DNA of 64,000 nt from the NCBI GenBank assembly GCA_000349905.1, contig KB722756.1, forward strand, positions 529,578 to 593,577, given 5' to 3'. The translations under genes were made by a program, and so were the position numbers. The stretch is from Volvariella volvacea V23. Taxonomy: Eukaryota; Basidiomycota; Agaricomycetes; Agaricales; Pluteaceae. The notes beneath the pieces were generated by a model. That model saw nothing but the letters and a program-made list of their open reading frames with translations, was not told where the DNA came from and did no database searches. This document shows, piece after piece, positions 21,075 through 33,802 of this stretch (positions within the stretch are counted from its first letter, which is position 1; the number at the start of each line of letters is the position of its first letter).

Positions 21075-22268
21075 GATGGCTGAGAAGTGGTGAGCGGTAT
21101 AGAAGCAGTAAGAGCCATTCGAAACCTACAGTGGTATAAAAGCAATAAAGCGCAGAGAGGCTAGTCTGGATGAGAATTACACCTCAGCAGGGATTTATAT
21201 TCACACCCCCTCTACTCTGTTTCAGGGAATGAAAGGCGCAGCCCATTGTCTGCGCATAAACTCGATATGCTATTGGTTGAGAAGTGGTGGGGTTGTAGCG
21301 ATGACGAACTGTAAAGCTCCCCCCGATCAGGATATCGGACACATCGATGTGCTTCCGCTTTAATTGCGACTGGATGTAGTGAGTTGCTTGCGTATTAGCT
21401 TTAGTCTAGGTTCTAACTGGAATCCCATGCCTTCAGCCGGGGATGCAGGGACCAATTTTGCGATAGCCCACGACTCCACCGTGACTGTGCTCTCCCCTAA
21501 TCGACGATTGAACCACAGAGCCACCTGGCATTGTGCTAGTGGTTAGGCCGCAGTTACGTATTCCCATCTATCTTACCCATGTGCAGTACAATACAACCAA
21601 TGAACTAATAGAGTGCACAGTTCAAGGGTAGGAGCGTGCAACAACGGACATTTCCGGTGAGAGGTGAACATGCTACATGCCATTAAGTCAGTAGGCACAA
21701 GTTCTCCCTGTGCAAATACAAGTTACCCACCTCTTCACATAGAGTCTCCACGCTGCGCTATTACGACTGATATCTACATTCGGAAATTTCGACTTCGAAT
21801 TACTCCGTATATAGCCGTCCGCCTTCAACTCGGAAAACTAGATTGTGCTTCGATGTCTCCTCACTGCACAAAGAACCACCCCCGGGCGATTCCTCAGCAA
21901 CTTCTCAGTCACGAATTTTTGCCGCAATTCCTTCAAATACCTTCAACTCCACATTCGGGATTTTCATGTAGTGTGACGTATGCCCCGTCCATGCGATGCA
22001 CAGTAGGGACTGCCGCAAACCTCGGACCGAGGCGAGTAGGATGAAGACGCCGCACGCGAAATTGATCCATAAATAGCACGGAAAGTCGCCTTTTGTCTTC
22101 TTTATCGCTCCCTGATTGTTTCATGTTGCGATGGCTGGTGCTCTCCAAACTACGGAAATATGGCGACATGGGGAACTATAAAGCCAAGGAAATTGGGTGC
22201 ACCAGGACGATGGTGACAGCACTTGACCCCGCACGCGACACTTGCTAAAACCATTTTACCAACACACC
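21075..22268. other. Intergenic, no gene supported
   Basis: Several open frames up to 126 codons (for example 21664-22044 plus) lack any family signal or consistent splice structure. Both flanking promoters (SMP copy 3 on the minus strand, lactonase on the plus strand) should lie here. Confidence 0.45.
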
Positions 22269-23553
22269 ATGGTCAATCTAACTTTTCTTGCAGGGGGCTA
22301 TGACATGTTCATAGCCACCTACTTGTTCAATACCGATGCATCCAGCCTTTCGGTCGTCGCTCGATCTCAAACGGGTCCCAACCCGTCTTGGCTGTCATTG
22401 CACCCAGCGAATAGGAGCATCCTTTAGTGAGTGATTTCCCTGCGAGGCGTGCTGTAATTCACGTATTCACTTCATTGACGTGATCTCCAATCCCGTGTCG
22501 GTGAAGTACCGTAAATGAAGCAGGGCCCGGAGCACTCCAATCGTTCATCGTCAACCCAGGCGGTACTCTATCCTCCGCAATCGACACAACTTCCTCAGGC
22601 GGCGACAGTCCCGCCCACATCGTGGCCCTCTCCTCCAATTCCAACGCCAACAACATAGCTGTCATGAACTACAGCGGAGGCAACGGACGCATAATCCCTA
22701 CCACCTCATTCACGAAATTCAACATCACTTCTCCATCTGGCTCTGTTATCACGTTTCCGAGGAAGTCTGGAAACGGTGGTGCACTGGCTCCTTCGCATCC
22801 CCATCAGGCAGTGGAATACCAGGGAGAAGTTTTGATCCCGGATTTAGGTGGAGATACGATTTGGAGGTTGGCGAAGCAAAACGAGCGATGGAATATCATT
22901 GGAGAGGTTTTGCAGCCCAAAGGTAGCGGGCCTAGACACATCGCTATCTATGGTTAGCACTATGCGGTGGTATCTCCGTGACTTGAACAACTGACCTTTT
23001 TTAAATAGACAATCGCCTATTCACGCTCCACGAACTATCCTCAACCATGACAGTCCAACCGCTCCCGCTTCCTTCACCTGGTTCTAGTACCAATCAGCTC
23101 CCCATCATTTCAAACGTGTCGATTATCCCGTCAACCACACCTCCTGGGTCATCCTACGCAGCAGCTGAGATTCTTATCCCTCCACCAAATACCAGATTTC
23201 CAGCATCAGGCTCCACGCCTTATATCTACGTATCCAACCGCAACGTCGGTACACCAGATTATTCTTCCAACCAGGGTGACTCCATAGCCATATTCGAGCT
23301 TCTCGATAGGGGAACTTCAAGTGAGCGGTTATCGCTTGTCCGACAGGTATACACTGGGCTATCCCAAGTCAGGGGAATGGCATTTAGCGACTTGGTGACC
23401 GTAGGAACGACGCAGGAGCAGTACCTCGTCGCAGCTGGTGTGGCCGGGAGTGGGGGCGTGGTAGTGCTTAAGAGGACTGAAGGAGGAAGGAATTTAGAGG
23501 TTGTAGCGAGGAATTGGGAGATTCAGACCAGGACGAGTTTCGTCTGGCTCTAA
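22269..23553 (+). CDS. Lactonase family seven-bladed beta-propeller protein (6-phosphogluconolactonase-like)
   Basis: Three exons (22269-22426, 22507-22952, 23009-23553) sum to 1149 nt and give 382 residues. Family landmarks are the opening FLAGGYDMFIATYLF, GPNPSWLSLHPANRS, the DSPAHIV motif, LAPSHPHQAVEYQGEVLIPD-type segment, GSGPRHIAIY and YIYVSNRN. These match the fungal lactonase family (PF10282) of seven-bladed propellers that includes bacterial Pgl and carboxymuconate cyclases. The substrate cannot be read from the sequence: sugar lactone hydrolysis or muconate cycloisomerisation are both possible. No signal peptide, so probably cytosolic. All splice phases agree. Confidence 0.85.
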
Positions 23554-23869
23554 ACCCGCATTTTCACTTGTGATTCGAGATAAAGAAGCAGCATATACCA
23601 TTCTTCTTCGATAGTAATCTAGCTAGCATGCAGGAATCGTGTAAGATGATTCCTTGTCAACGTCTGTGAGTTTACGTGCGTGCAATTTCGATCGATGATC
23701 GTTGTCTGCCGCGACGTCGCTCCTCCATGATTTTCTTTGCTGTTGTCCAAAGACTTTTGCCTCCTGTCATACCGCGCAGCCAGTCCTCGGCGATGCCATA
23801 ACCCCTAATCGCAGAAAAAATAACCACAGCTCTATCTCCTCCGTCGTCCCATCCGATCTCAACCTTGTC

Positions 23870-24630
23870 CTAACTTTGGGCAACATACTCAAAAAACTGG
23901 GCAGGGAAAACAAAGGCTGAAAGTACGAGCAATATTTCCAAGGCTTGGCACTCCTTCAGACACATCCCAACTATATCACGCAGCCGGGGATGAGTCGCGG
24001 AAAAAGACAGATACCGCAGGTTCTTCAAGCATCCATAGTTATTTCCTGTTCACACACTTGGCTGCCCGTCAACACCCAAAGGAGTAAGGTCCTTCAATAC
24101 CTCGCAGCTAGTCAACTCGTCCACCGGGAAAGATTCTGGATAGTCTCCCTTCAAATCGAAATAGGCTATGGAGGTATGCAGTACACTGCGGGGAACGAGC
24201 AATAGCTGATAGTGTGGCAGGTAGGGAAGGATCGGGATAGCCCAACACAAAGAGGGTCTGAAAATTAAGACACTGAGGGACGATATTGCTCGGTGCTCGG
24301 ACCGCCTTCCATGAGATGTATAGGCACTTTACATGCCGCATTTTTGAACTATCAGGTGGTCGAGAGATGTCGTGGAGGTAGGGAATGATCTCTGGCACGG
24401 TAATCAGTCAGTCAACTAGGATTACGATTTGATAAAGGATGGGTTCCAACCTTGAAAAGGTATCGTGGGCGGTCAACTCTTAAGTTTCGGCGCGCGAGAT
24501 CGAGTTAGTAGCTCACCAGAGTTGTACCCGATGGGCGACTCGCATTAATGACGGTATTGAACGTCTCTCATCATGGGAAGCCAGTTCGAAGATGAAGCGC
24601 TCTAAACCTTTGCGGTAGCCGTGGCACTGA
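23870..24630 (-). pseudogene. Decayed paralogue of the F-box-like gene at 16043-17101
   Basis: The minus strand reads ERFIFELASHDERRSIPSLM then RVAHRVQLW, a GTGAGC donor near 24520, and LEPILYQIVIL after the acceptor near 24451. This mirrors both exons and the intron position of the intact gene. It then meets a TGA, continues as MRHVKCLYISWK and LHSLFRFEGRLSRIFPGG, shifts frame near 24120, meets another TGA near 24050, and resumes with CLKNLRYLSFSATHPRL and CLKECQALEILLVLSAF before a final TAG. The LPPE motif at the start is also frame-disrupted. At least two frameshifts and two stops make it a pseudogene. Confidence 0.75.
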
Positions 24631-25190
24631 GAAGGAGGCTACATGGACCATCTGAAGCTAGAGTTAAGGATCACGATCGAGTGAGGGGACAAGCTTGAAC
24701 GGCTGTAATTGGCTCCGTAACTACCCAAACTAGGAAGGCCATACCCGAGCCATACCGGCCGCGGTGGCGAAGTAATATGGGGTGGATACCAGCATGCCGT
24801 AGGGCAAGTAGAGTTTTGGGGTAAGGGTTGTCGAATCAAGAGTTGCACATCGTTAACGTTTGGGGGAAACAAGGAATGATCGTTTCCACATGTTAGGGTC
24901 GAGAGCGAACGGTCGCGGCAGGTGAAGATCGTTGTGCAGTCGTTTCGTATCTGTCGCTGGAGGTCGGGGTGAATGAAAACGTTAAGATGTACATATACAT
25001 TCGGGTAGCTAACTACATATTCATCCACGCGTAGCGGAAGTTCAACAGATGTTAGGGGACTAGCGATGGCGAGCGATGGGGTATTGCCCCCTCCTTTACG
25101 TCCATGTGAATGCCTGCTGCTAGAGGGTTAGACAACCGTGGAAGCGACCCGAAACTAAATACAAACGCGTGCCACCGCTGGGAATGATTT
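24631..25190. other. Intergenic between two F-box pseudogenes
   Basis: A minus-strand open frame of 129 codons at 25028-24639 has no family signal and may be chance. Nothing else is supported. Confidence 0.4.
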
Positions 25191-26318
25191 TCATTCCTCG
25201 GCCCAATGATCAGCTAAGATATCGTCCGCCTCCACCATATAATCTTCCAAGAGTGGCGGGCGGAAAGTCCATTCAACACGGTGCAACGAGGGGGGAATCA
25301 AATACTTGAGATCTCCTTCCATATGGCCATTCTGTTCCTTGGGTAGACCGCGGGCGGGACTCTTCTTCTGGCTGACCCATTTCTCCAAGAAATCCTGATC
25401 CGGGTAAAGGACTTCGATGCACCTTTCGCATTCACCAGTCCATAGATATGGGTTTTGTCCTTCTTTGTCTCCCACAGCTATGATTCCGGATCCGAAGTCG
25501 GGTATTTCGATGCATACAGTGTGGAGTTGAGTGAGTGGAGCAAGAACTCGGGCATAATGCCTCTTAGAATCGAAGTCAGGGAACGAACACCTTCATTCAT
25601 ATGATGAAAGCTCACAGGTAAACCGGGACCACCTTCGTAGATAATCTTCTCTGGACCGGGGTTTTTGAACCTCGGAGTCACGCAAGTATTGCAGAGGGAG
25701 CACCAAATCAACGATTGACGAAGCTTGAGAACCTTAAGGTTGGGGAAAGAGGTCTCTATATGCGCATAAGCATGGGGTGCGGGCCATTGAAACCCTCGAA
25801 TATCGAGTTCCTGCATCATGGAAGGTGCGTTGAGGAAGGGAAAGACATCCCAAAAGTCCTGATCAAAGCCGGAGAGCCAGTCATATCTAATGGACGTTAT
25901 GACCAGGTAGCCGGACAGATCCCATTCAAGAACACTGAGCGCATCCGCTGGTTGGACGCAATGAAGATGCCTGAGAATGCGATCGTGCTCAATATCCATC
26001 GTTGGATACACCTCCGGCATGCCGTCATGGTATTGAGGGAAATAGCAGTGCTCACCGAACCCATCGAGAACCGAGTTGAGGAAAGAACGACAGACCGGCT
26101 CTCAGCTGATCTGGCTTATCCACGAAAAAGACCTGAAACCACATTTCCAACGCTAGCGACCGAAGAGTGCGAGATGCAAGACTCAGCGGATCAACGACCT
26201 TCCAAGAGGGCTTGCTGCAGATACCGGGGCTGTCGACGACACGCTTTGCGGAGGGCGCATCGGAGAAGACGAGTCGAACAATCTCCCGGTGTAACTCAAC
26301 GGGGAGGGTGGGCTTCAT
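25191..26318 (-). pseudogene. F-box-like protein with two frameshifts
   Basis: The start MKPTLPVELHREIVRLVFSD is a standard F-box opening, followed by DPLSLASRTLRSLALEMWFQ. Near 26090 the expected continuation moves to another frame (FLNSVLDGFGEHCYFPQYHD), and this second frame runs through LSVLEWDLSGYLVITSIRYD and SFPNLKVLKLRQSLIW. Near 25540 it switches again to LTQLHTVCIEIPDFGSGI and runs to a stop at 25191. No GT-AG pairs explain the switches. Only two single-base-type shifts are needed, so a recently inactivated gene or assembly errors are both possible; read coverage would tell. Confidence 0.55.
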
Positions 26319-26743
26319 GGCATTGAATTTGCGAGCCCGAGGGAGCAGGAGGGGACAGGGGAAGGGGCCAGAATTTATGCTGGTAGTGACTGTGATGGCA
26401 AGGAAGCGGAGTTCGGAAGTTCCGCCACAGGGAACTCCACGATTTCCTCCCCCGAGTCTGCGCGGATCGAGGAAATGGCCGCGCACTCTGCCTCGCATGA
26501 GCATTGACGACGACACCCCAAACCTGGTGCGCAAATGAACTAATTCCAGTTGAGGGTAGCTGCTACGAGGGAGAATGATTATCCGTTCCCCAGTAAGGGC
26601 TTGTGCATTTCCGCCAATATTGTCATTAATGGAAGGTATGAAGTCATGGAGAGTCATAGTCCATCGAGAGGGAGATGATCACAGTAGCAGTCCATGAAAA
26701 GAAGTCCTCGTAGTATGTGATACATAGATACATGGCGACAGTG

Positions 26744-29088
26744 TCAGTTTTGTCCTTGGAATACAAACGTCATTGCTTCTCGATCCGTGCTCGTCACGCG
26801 CGCATACTCAAGGATTAATCTGTCAGCGCAGAAAGCCATAAGAGTCATGTCAGCATTCTGAACTGTGTTTGGGGGTGGCCATGAAGCCCGATGCGTCGAA
26901 CGTACCGGTACATATACGCCGTTAGGTCCTCCTTTCTCCAGAACTTCTTGCTCCATTCTCGCCCTGCAGTTGCAATTCGACGCGCGAGCTCATCTTGGGA
27001 ACCTTCGCCGTACAGACCACCCCGGAAGAACAAGAGTGTGTCATAAAGGTCAGAAAGGTCCATTTGTATGGGAACGTAGTGGACCCAAGGCTGGATTCTA
27101 TCACTGAACCTAAAATATCAAGACGCTCAGATCGCCAAGCGACCCCAAAAGGAAATAGAGGCGTCATACCACTCAGGGTAAATCGTAGCTTTGAATATAA
27201 GAGAGTTCGACGTCATCAATCGTTTGAACCGACTTGACCATCCGTTGCCATCAATCTGCAGAAGATTGGTCATTGCCCAGCCATTGGCCGATCCCAAAGA
27301 GACAATTTAGCATGCGTAACCAAGAGAATCGGCGGGTTCCCACTTACATCCATGACATACCTAAACTGTCCAGTCTCCCTATGGGTCTGAAATCGCCTCC
27401 AATCCCAAATTCTATCCAATACCTTGCACGTTTCGGGTTCACACCCTAAGGGCTCCCCCGCGAATGCAATATCCATAACGGCGGGGTTTAACCTAGCACT
27501 TTCAATCTCCACTCCTTCTCCAACGGGATCCAATCGAGTATTACCACCGCTTCTCGTTCTCGAAGGCGGCAACAATACCTTGACCGTTCCGTTCATATTA
27601 TTGGCCAAGTCCACTAGTCTGGCGCGTTGTGCATTCCTCCAAGGTGTGTTGCTCGAATGCCACAAACCTGTGTTTGTTCCTCTCCAGGAAAGCCTGTGGT
27701 CTTTCTTCTCATCCCATTCAGGATCGTCCGACCGTGGATAAATATCTTCCTCCCAGTTGAGACTTGAAGGAATGCGGATATCATTATGCAGGTATGACGA
27801 ACAATAACCGAAACGAGGCGGAATCGAAGCATGAGGAATCGGTGCTTGGCCTGACTGACGGAGGAATTCGCCGTGGGTGTTTAGGAGGTGTGGATGATAA
27901 CAGGGGTTCATTGTAGCCTTATGATCGTGGATAAACGTTTTGGACGTCGACTTGATGGGCGGCGTATAGATATCCGAAGACTGGCGCGCCGGTGAGGTAG
28001 GTGGACACGCCCCCACCCATCTGAGGTACTGCAGGGATGGGTAATCTGTGGACAGGACGACTGACATCGGATTGACGATTAATGAAGCCCTACAGAAAGG
28101 TGGAACGGCTCACCCTTCTTGGACGCCGCAGCATCAACCAAGGTCTTCCTTAGACCATATTCCCTTACTAGCTCTGGGTTGTCAAAAGGTGAAAGTGCCA
28201 TTCTGAATTCAGGTAATTCCCCCTCTACATCCTTCAGTACATCCATTATATCCAAGGCGCTCTTCGGAATCTCATCAAGGTAACTCGCATCTTCACCTGA
28301 TATTAGCAACACCTGAACCCGACCACCTGTGAATCTCGTTTTCCCTAGGGTAATCATGTTCTCCGTGCGCTCTTGATCACCAGCGAATCGCTGCACGTCC
28401 CATGGTGGCATACCCCAGAACGGTTCGAGATCTTCAAAAATTTGATCGTATTCGTCGGGAAGTTGAACATTGTGATCGGTGACATATTTCCACCTGCAAG
28501 GTAACAGGCGACAGTCAGACCCTGTCAATCAAAACACCGCTCCGCAATGGACACGACGTCCGTGATTCCATACAGGCGCACCATCCATAATGTAGTCCAC
28601 CAGGCCCGTAGAGCGGAATCACACATGAAATCCAGTATACATTCCACCTACCATTTATCGAACCCCTTTGGCGGCATCCGTCTATACCTCCTTCGATATT
28701 CGTCGACGGCTTCCTCCAACGTCCTGCTTGCCTCGCCCAGCTTCTTCTCCCAATTGGCTTCAGCCTCAGCCATCAATCGGAATATAGGATGTGGGCCTTT
28801 CGGATCGACTTCCAGCAGCCCGTTCGCGTGTTCAATATGCAGATATGCGCCGCCCGCGCCCGCCGCATTAGATCCTGGTCTCGACCCAGTCGGTCTTCCA
28901 AAAGAGGTAGGACTGTGGTTGTACTCTTGACCTGCATCGATGGCGCCGAAGGGATCTGGTTGAACCGTGGCTCCTAGCTCCTCTCTGAAGTACACTAGAG
29001 TCATGAAGCCCAGCACGGTGATAGGCAAGACTAGTCGGATGATCTTGAACGTCCCATGGTTGCCGGAATGAGGGTATTTGAGAGCCAT
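26744..29088 (-). CDS. GT90 glycosyltransferase, CAP10-like, copy 1
   Basis: Six exons (29088-28652, 28493-28114, 28045-27348, 27255-27170, 27109-26906, 26819-26744) sum to 1881 nt and give 626 residues. A single N-terminal membrane anchor (IIRLVLPITVLGFMTLVYF) indicates a type II Golgi/ER enzyme. A helical stalk (EAEANWEKKLGEASRTLEEA) follows. The GT90 domain shows [64 protein letters not shown] and [16 protein letters not shown]. Cryptococcus CAP10 relatives act as xylosyltransferases in capsule and glycan synthesis; the acceptor here is unknown. An upstream in-frame ATG at 29166 would add 26 residues. Copy 2 at 37335 shares every intron position. Confidence 0.9.
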
Positions 29089-31132
29089 TGGAATGAGCGC
29101 TCTTGTTTCCCTGCGAATCCTCTTATCCGCTTTGACTTTGGCTTCCCTTTGGCCTTCGTGGAGCAATAAAAATAGGAGTGGACTTGGCAGAGAGGAGGGA
29201 TCTGCAGAGAAGATGGCAAGTTTGAAGTGAGGCGAAGGAAGAAAAGGGAAGGCTTGTTAGCGCCCCACGTTTAGGCCTCGATTCAGTCTACGGACTCAAA
29301 CCGGGCCTCGAGGTGACTGGTTATAAGGCTGTGACTGTGGCTTTAGTGAGTGATAAAGGGAAGGAACAATGGAAGCGCACCGAATCCGAATCAACTGTCA
29401 ACGGTTGTATGCCTGCGTGCATGTACGTGTTGATAACGTTAGCGCAATAAGGCAACTGTGCGATAGGGATCTGAGCCACACAGGGTCAGCTATTGAAATG
29501 AATCAGAAGAGGTGAACGTCGCGCTTCATCGCTAGTGGCTAGAAGCGCTGGGTTCTTCGCTAAATGAGGACGAAACATCCGAGCGCGCTCAACTAGTGCT
29601 GTCGCCATGGGCGCTGGCGCGCTCGGTTCCGAGGATGTACCAGTTTCAGCGACATAAAAATTGCATAGAGCGTTGATGACGACAGGTCGGAAAAGAGGTA
29701 CACAACCAAGTCTGGAAGAACAGGGGCGGCACTACGTCCAGGGACATTGGTGCGACGGGCGCGGTGCACATACAACGTGCACCGCTAATGTTACCAGATG
29801 CGTCCCGTGTTCATCATGATCAACACAGCGCGCTGTGATGAGTGAGAAATGCAGCCAGGGCTCCAACCCGTAAGGGCTAACAATAACTACCCGCGATGTC
29901 GAGGAAAGGGATGTGGGCGGGCGGCCTGCCCAAATCTGGAAAGTGTAACATCACGTGACATTCATTCAATGCGACGCGTGACCCTTCGCCGTTACCGCCC
30001 TTTTTGCGCTCTCCGCCACACACGATGAGCCCAGAGGTGCTCGTATTTGGTCTTAATGCTTCTATCGATCGGATTGTTCATTCGCAGAACTAAATTCACT
30101 AAATTCGCTTGTCCAGCATATGCTCGAGTAGGCCCAATGGGGAGGCCCGACGTAAAGTTTAACAAAGGTCCGGGTATTCGGTGGGTGAGGAGCATCTATC
30201 CTGCACACACGTTTCAGCTACTGACAGACATCTCACCGTCGGGTCAAGGATTCTGTCCTGCTGAATACTGCTGGTGGCGCGATATGGCCCAGGTTTATCG
30301 AGATGTGGAAGATGAACGGTAACCTTGACCACAACGCGAACCTACTCATCCCGTTCGATAAGAATTTTGAGAGGCCCGCATTCCGATGTGAATGCCACAT
30401 GTTTCATTCGCCATAGTCCCTGATGAAAAAGGTAGCGCTACAGACGCAACCCGAGGATGCGAGCAACCAGAACAAGATCGTCAAGGAAACTCGCGCTGCA
30501 ATTCCTTGGACGTGGGGCAGCTATTGAAGCACGAAGGGTCACCTACCAACCTTAATTCTTCCACGGTTGCACCGATATAATTGCGTGCTCTTCAAGGAGC
30601 AGAATACGCTATTCTCAAATAGTGTGCCTCCCGACTGTCTGGGAAGTTTCGCACAATAGCTGGACCGCCGATAGGACTCGCACCCTGTTTCCGAAGGTTT
30701 AGGAACTGGTGTAATCAAGATACTGGAGATGTTCCCAACAAGATTTGCATTGCTGCTGCGGAGGTTGTGCAATGTGGAAAGGCCGTTCACATTGCTCCTG
30801 ACGCAGGCTATGTCTTTGGCGATGTTCGCCTGCTTAATAATTGGTCAAAACAAGTAGTAAAACCCAAGTTGTGGGGCTTGAGTGGGCGAGGAAAGCTGAA
30901 GAAGTGAATTATCTGTTGTTTATGCAGGATACTGTGGTTTGCAGATACTGTGGTAAACAGGTAGCAAGGAGTGGACAAAATACGACCGTGTGATGAGATT
31001 TTGAAGGGGCATGACGAAAAGATGATAACAAGGTGCTTTATTTCACCAATTTATTCTGTAGCTTTTAATGCTATTAACACTGTACAGTTGTAATGAACCT
31101 CGACGTGATCAAAAGCAATGCATACAGTATTA
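29089..31132. other. Intergenic, no gene supported
   Basis: About 2 kb between the first GT90 gene (reading away) and the 3' end of the GMC gene. Only short open frames without family signal are present. The promoter of the GT90 gene should lie near 29100-29400. Confidence 0.45.
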
Positions 31133-33524
31133 TTACACTTGAACTCTGAACTCTGACGTCCTCCACGCCGATTTGATGAGATCTGAAGCCCTTTCCGCTA
31201 TCACATAGACAGCTGCTTGCGTATGAGCACTCGTGATGTATGGCTATGTAAGCAAAGACAAGGTATTAAGAATGAGTGGATCGGATGAGTCTGAGCAAAC
31301 AGACCGACGACCAACGCACCATAACTGAAGCATCGACAACTCTCAATCCATTCACTCCTTTGACCCTCAGATCCGGATTTACAACCCCATAATCAACACC
31401 TTCTTTACTCATAGCAGCCGTTCCAGCCGGATGCCACATACTCAATGTGTGGCTCCTGATATACGCGTCTAATTCCTCGTCTGACTCTGGGTTCACATCC
31501 GAAAGCACACCAGAAGGAGCCTCGACATAGTCCTCCCACACACGGGCTTTGAGGAATTGGAACATGGTGCGTAGGGAGGTTCGAAGTGTGTACATATCGT
31601 AACGAGTGGAGAGGATGGCAGGGTCGATAATTGGAGGGTCAAGGGGGTTGGAAGACTTTATTTGGACCGTTCCGCCTGTACAAGTAGGGGAGGGTGAGAA
31701 AGAGAGGTTAGAGTGATGGGTTTGGAATGGGACGTACGAGATTCTGGGGATAGAACGACAGAGGCAAGTCCCATGTAATATCCTGGTTCTGTAACGCCAA
31801 AGCCTCCGGCCTGCATGGGGAATTATTTGTAGACTGCATTTGGTCATTTCGAAAAGGGAGTACTCACTCCAACAGCAATCTCATAATGGGGACTATTGAG
31901 GCCAGAGGACGTATCCCTAAACCCCGTATTATCGAATGATTTTTCGGGTAATCTGAACCACATCAAATGAGAGGCAAGTCCTGCAACCAGTGGTCCGGTA
32001 CGATGTTGCCGCCATTGCTGGAGTGTAGAATCCAGTAGTGTGTCGTTCATACGAATACTAAGCACAGTACCGGTAAGTCCACGAGCAATGAAAGGAGACC
32101 TAGGTTAATCTCACTCGTCGTAGATGCTACGTTCATTCACGTGGAAGGAACAAGGCAGGAAAGGGTGATCACTAAGATTCTTTCCAACGCTTGGCAGGTC
32201 GACAAGTGGCGGGATACCGTAGTAGGAGAGAACTTGCGAATCACCAATACCAGAATGCATCAAAATGAGTGGTGATCCCACGGCTCCTGCGGACAAGAGG
32301 ACCTCTTTCGAGGCCGTAACATTCATACTTATCCCTAAAACAAAAGGTCAGCTCATGGTCATAGGCATGCCTGGTTGATACCTGTTCGAAGCGAAATGTA
32401 CTCGACAGTACGAAAATCGAGATCACTGAGGTGAGTTTTATATATCCTTTGTACTCGCACGTTCACGAGGACGTGCAGATTTGATCGTTGCATGTAACGT
32501 TCAGCTAGATATGATGTTGCAGCGCTACTTCTCTCGCCACCTCCGATAGTGGACTGCACCCACCCTATACGCGCGTTAAACATTCGCAGATGTCTCTCCA
32601 TAGACCGAACTCGGACTCACCAGCACCGAGTGGATCACCAGAATTGATATCCAAATTGTAGTGAAAGTCGCCACCAAGCTCTTGTATCGCGGTCGTAATC
32701 TTCTCACTGATAGCCTTTGGATATCCATTGAGGCTGACAGATGTCATGCCTACATATCCATGAGATGAAGAGTTGAATTTTCCGGCTGTGTCATGATTAT
32801 CTGCAGGAGAGGTCCACTTTTCGTTCTGTGAATGGAGTAAGGCGTTGGAATGATAATGTGTCCGTGAGTGCAAGACATACTTTGAAGATGTATTTCTGCA
32901 GCTTGCCCCAAGACCATCCAGGATCATCCGTAACTTCAGCCCATCGGTCGTAATCCGAGGACGACCCTCGGGTGTATAAAAGCATATCTGTTGTAATTCG
33001 ATTAAAAACGACACATATACATTGAAATCTGGATTGGGTACTGTACTTATCGAGCTACTTCCCCCGAGTACATGGCCACGGTTATAAGGGAGAATCCGAC
33101 CACCCAGTTGCTGTTGTGGTACAGTCGTCGAGTTCCAATCAAAGGTGCTGAACAGGTTAGAGGATGCAAGATACGGAACTTGCAGAGTAGGTGCGTCGAG
33201 ATGACTGAACCATGTCAACCCACTGACAGAAGATGAATTCGAGTGGAAGAGTATGTCACCTTGGTCCACTTTCCAAAACTAACACTCGGAACTCTGGGAT
33301 TTCCGAAAGTCTGTTGGCCAATACGCTCCCAGCTGTACCACCTAGTAGCATGCAACATGGTGTTGTCAGCAATTTGTGCAGGACGAATCGATCAGTGACA
33401 CACCTCCTATAATTATGAAGTCATACTTCACACCCTCAGGGAGTCGCGCAGGGTCATCATAGAGCGCTCCAGAGCACGCGGTTGCAAGAAGCAGGAGAAC
33501 CGACACCTGCGATAGCCAGCGCAT
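31133..33524 (-). CDS. GMC oxidoreductase, aryl-alcohol-oxidase-like, secreted
   Basis: Eleven exons are inferred (33524-33404, 33341-33260, 33204-33047, 32987-32881, 32825-32621, 32564-32382, 32334-32115, 32057-31868, 31810-31738, 31675-31320, 31243-31133), 1806 nt, 601 residues. A signal peptide (MRWLSQVSVLLLLATACSGA) indicates secretion. The FAD-binding fold reads FIIIGGGTAGSVLANRLSE; the GMC signature reads RGHVLGGSSSIN with MLLYTRGSSSDYDRW. The catalytic His pair is present in WHPAGTAAM and SAHTQAAVYVIAERA, as in Pleurotus aryl-alcohol oxidase. The enzyme would oxidise aryl or related alcohols to aldehydes, producing hydrogen peroxide for extracellular peroxidases. The intron after exon 2 (56 nt) is the least certain, with an alternative acceptor 19 nt earlier. 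Confidence 0.9.
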
Positions 33525-33581
33525 GTTGGTTAGGACTAGGAAAGGTGAAGGATGGAAGGCGAAGGGGGTTATCACCCACCT

Positions 33582-33592
33582 CATATATATAC
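33582..33592 (-). promoter_or_regulatory. TATA box of the GMC oxidoreductase gene
   Basis: On the minus strand TATATATATGA lies about 60-70 nt upstream of the start codon at 33524, a plausible core promoter position. Confidence 0.4.
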
Positions 33593-33702
33593 CAAACTGA
33601 GACACTCAGTTTATTCGGTCACTACGATCCTGGGGCTGGAGAGGAGGGGCGGACGAATGAATAGCAGGAACTGGAACCGGGATAGACGATGGATATGAGG
33701 GG

Positions 33703-33802
33703 NNNNNNNNNNNNNNNNNNNNNNNNNNNNNNNNNNNNNNNNNNNNNNNNNNNNNNNNNNNNNNNNNNNNNNNNNNNNNNNNNNNNNNNNNNNNNNNNNN
33801 NN
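33703..33802. other. Assembly gap (100 N)
   Basis: Exactly 100 undetermined bases. It cuts off the C-terminal half of an F-box pseudogene and lies about 180 bp upstream of the GMC gene. Confidence 0.98.

Noticed and set aside
21400..21550. Inverted repeat AACCAC...GTGGTT, possible small RNA
   Set aside because: Arms are short and no tRNA-like promoter boxes or cloverleaf can be drawn.
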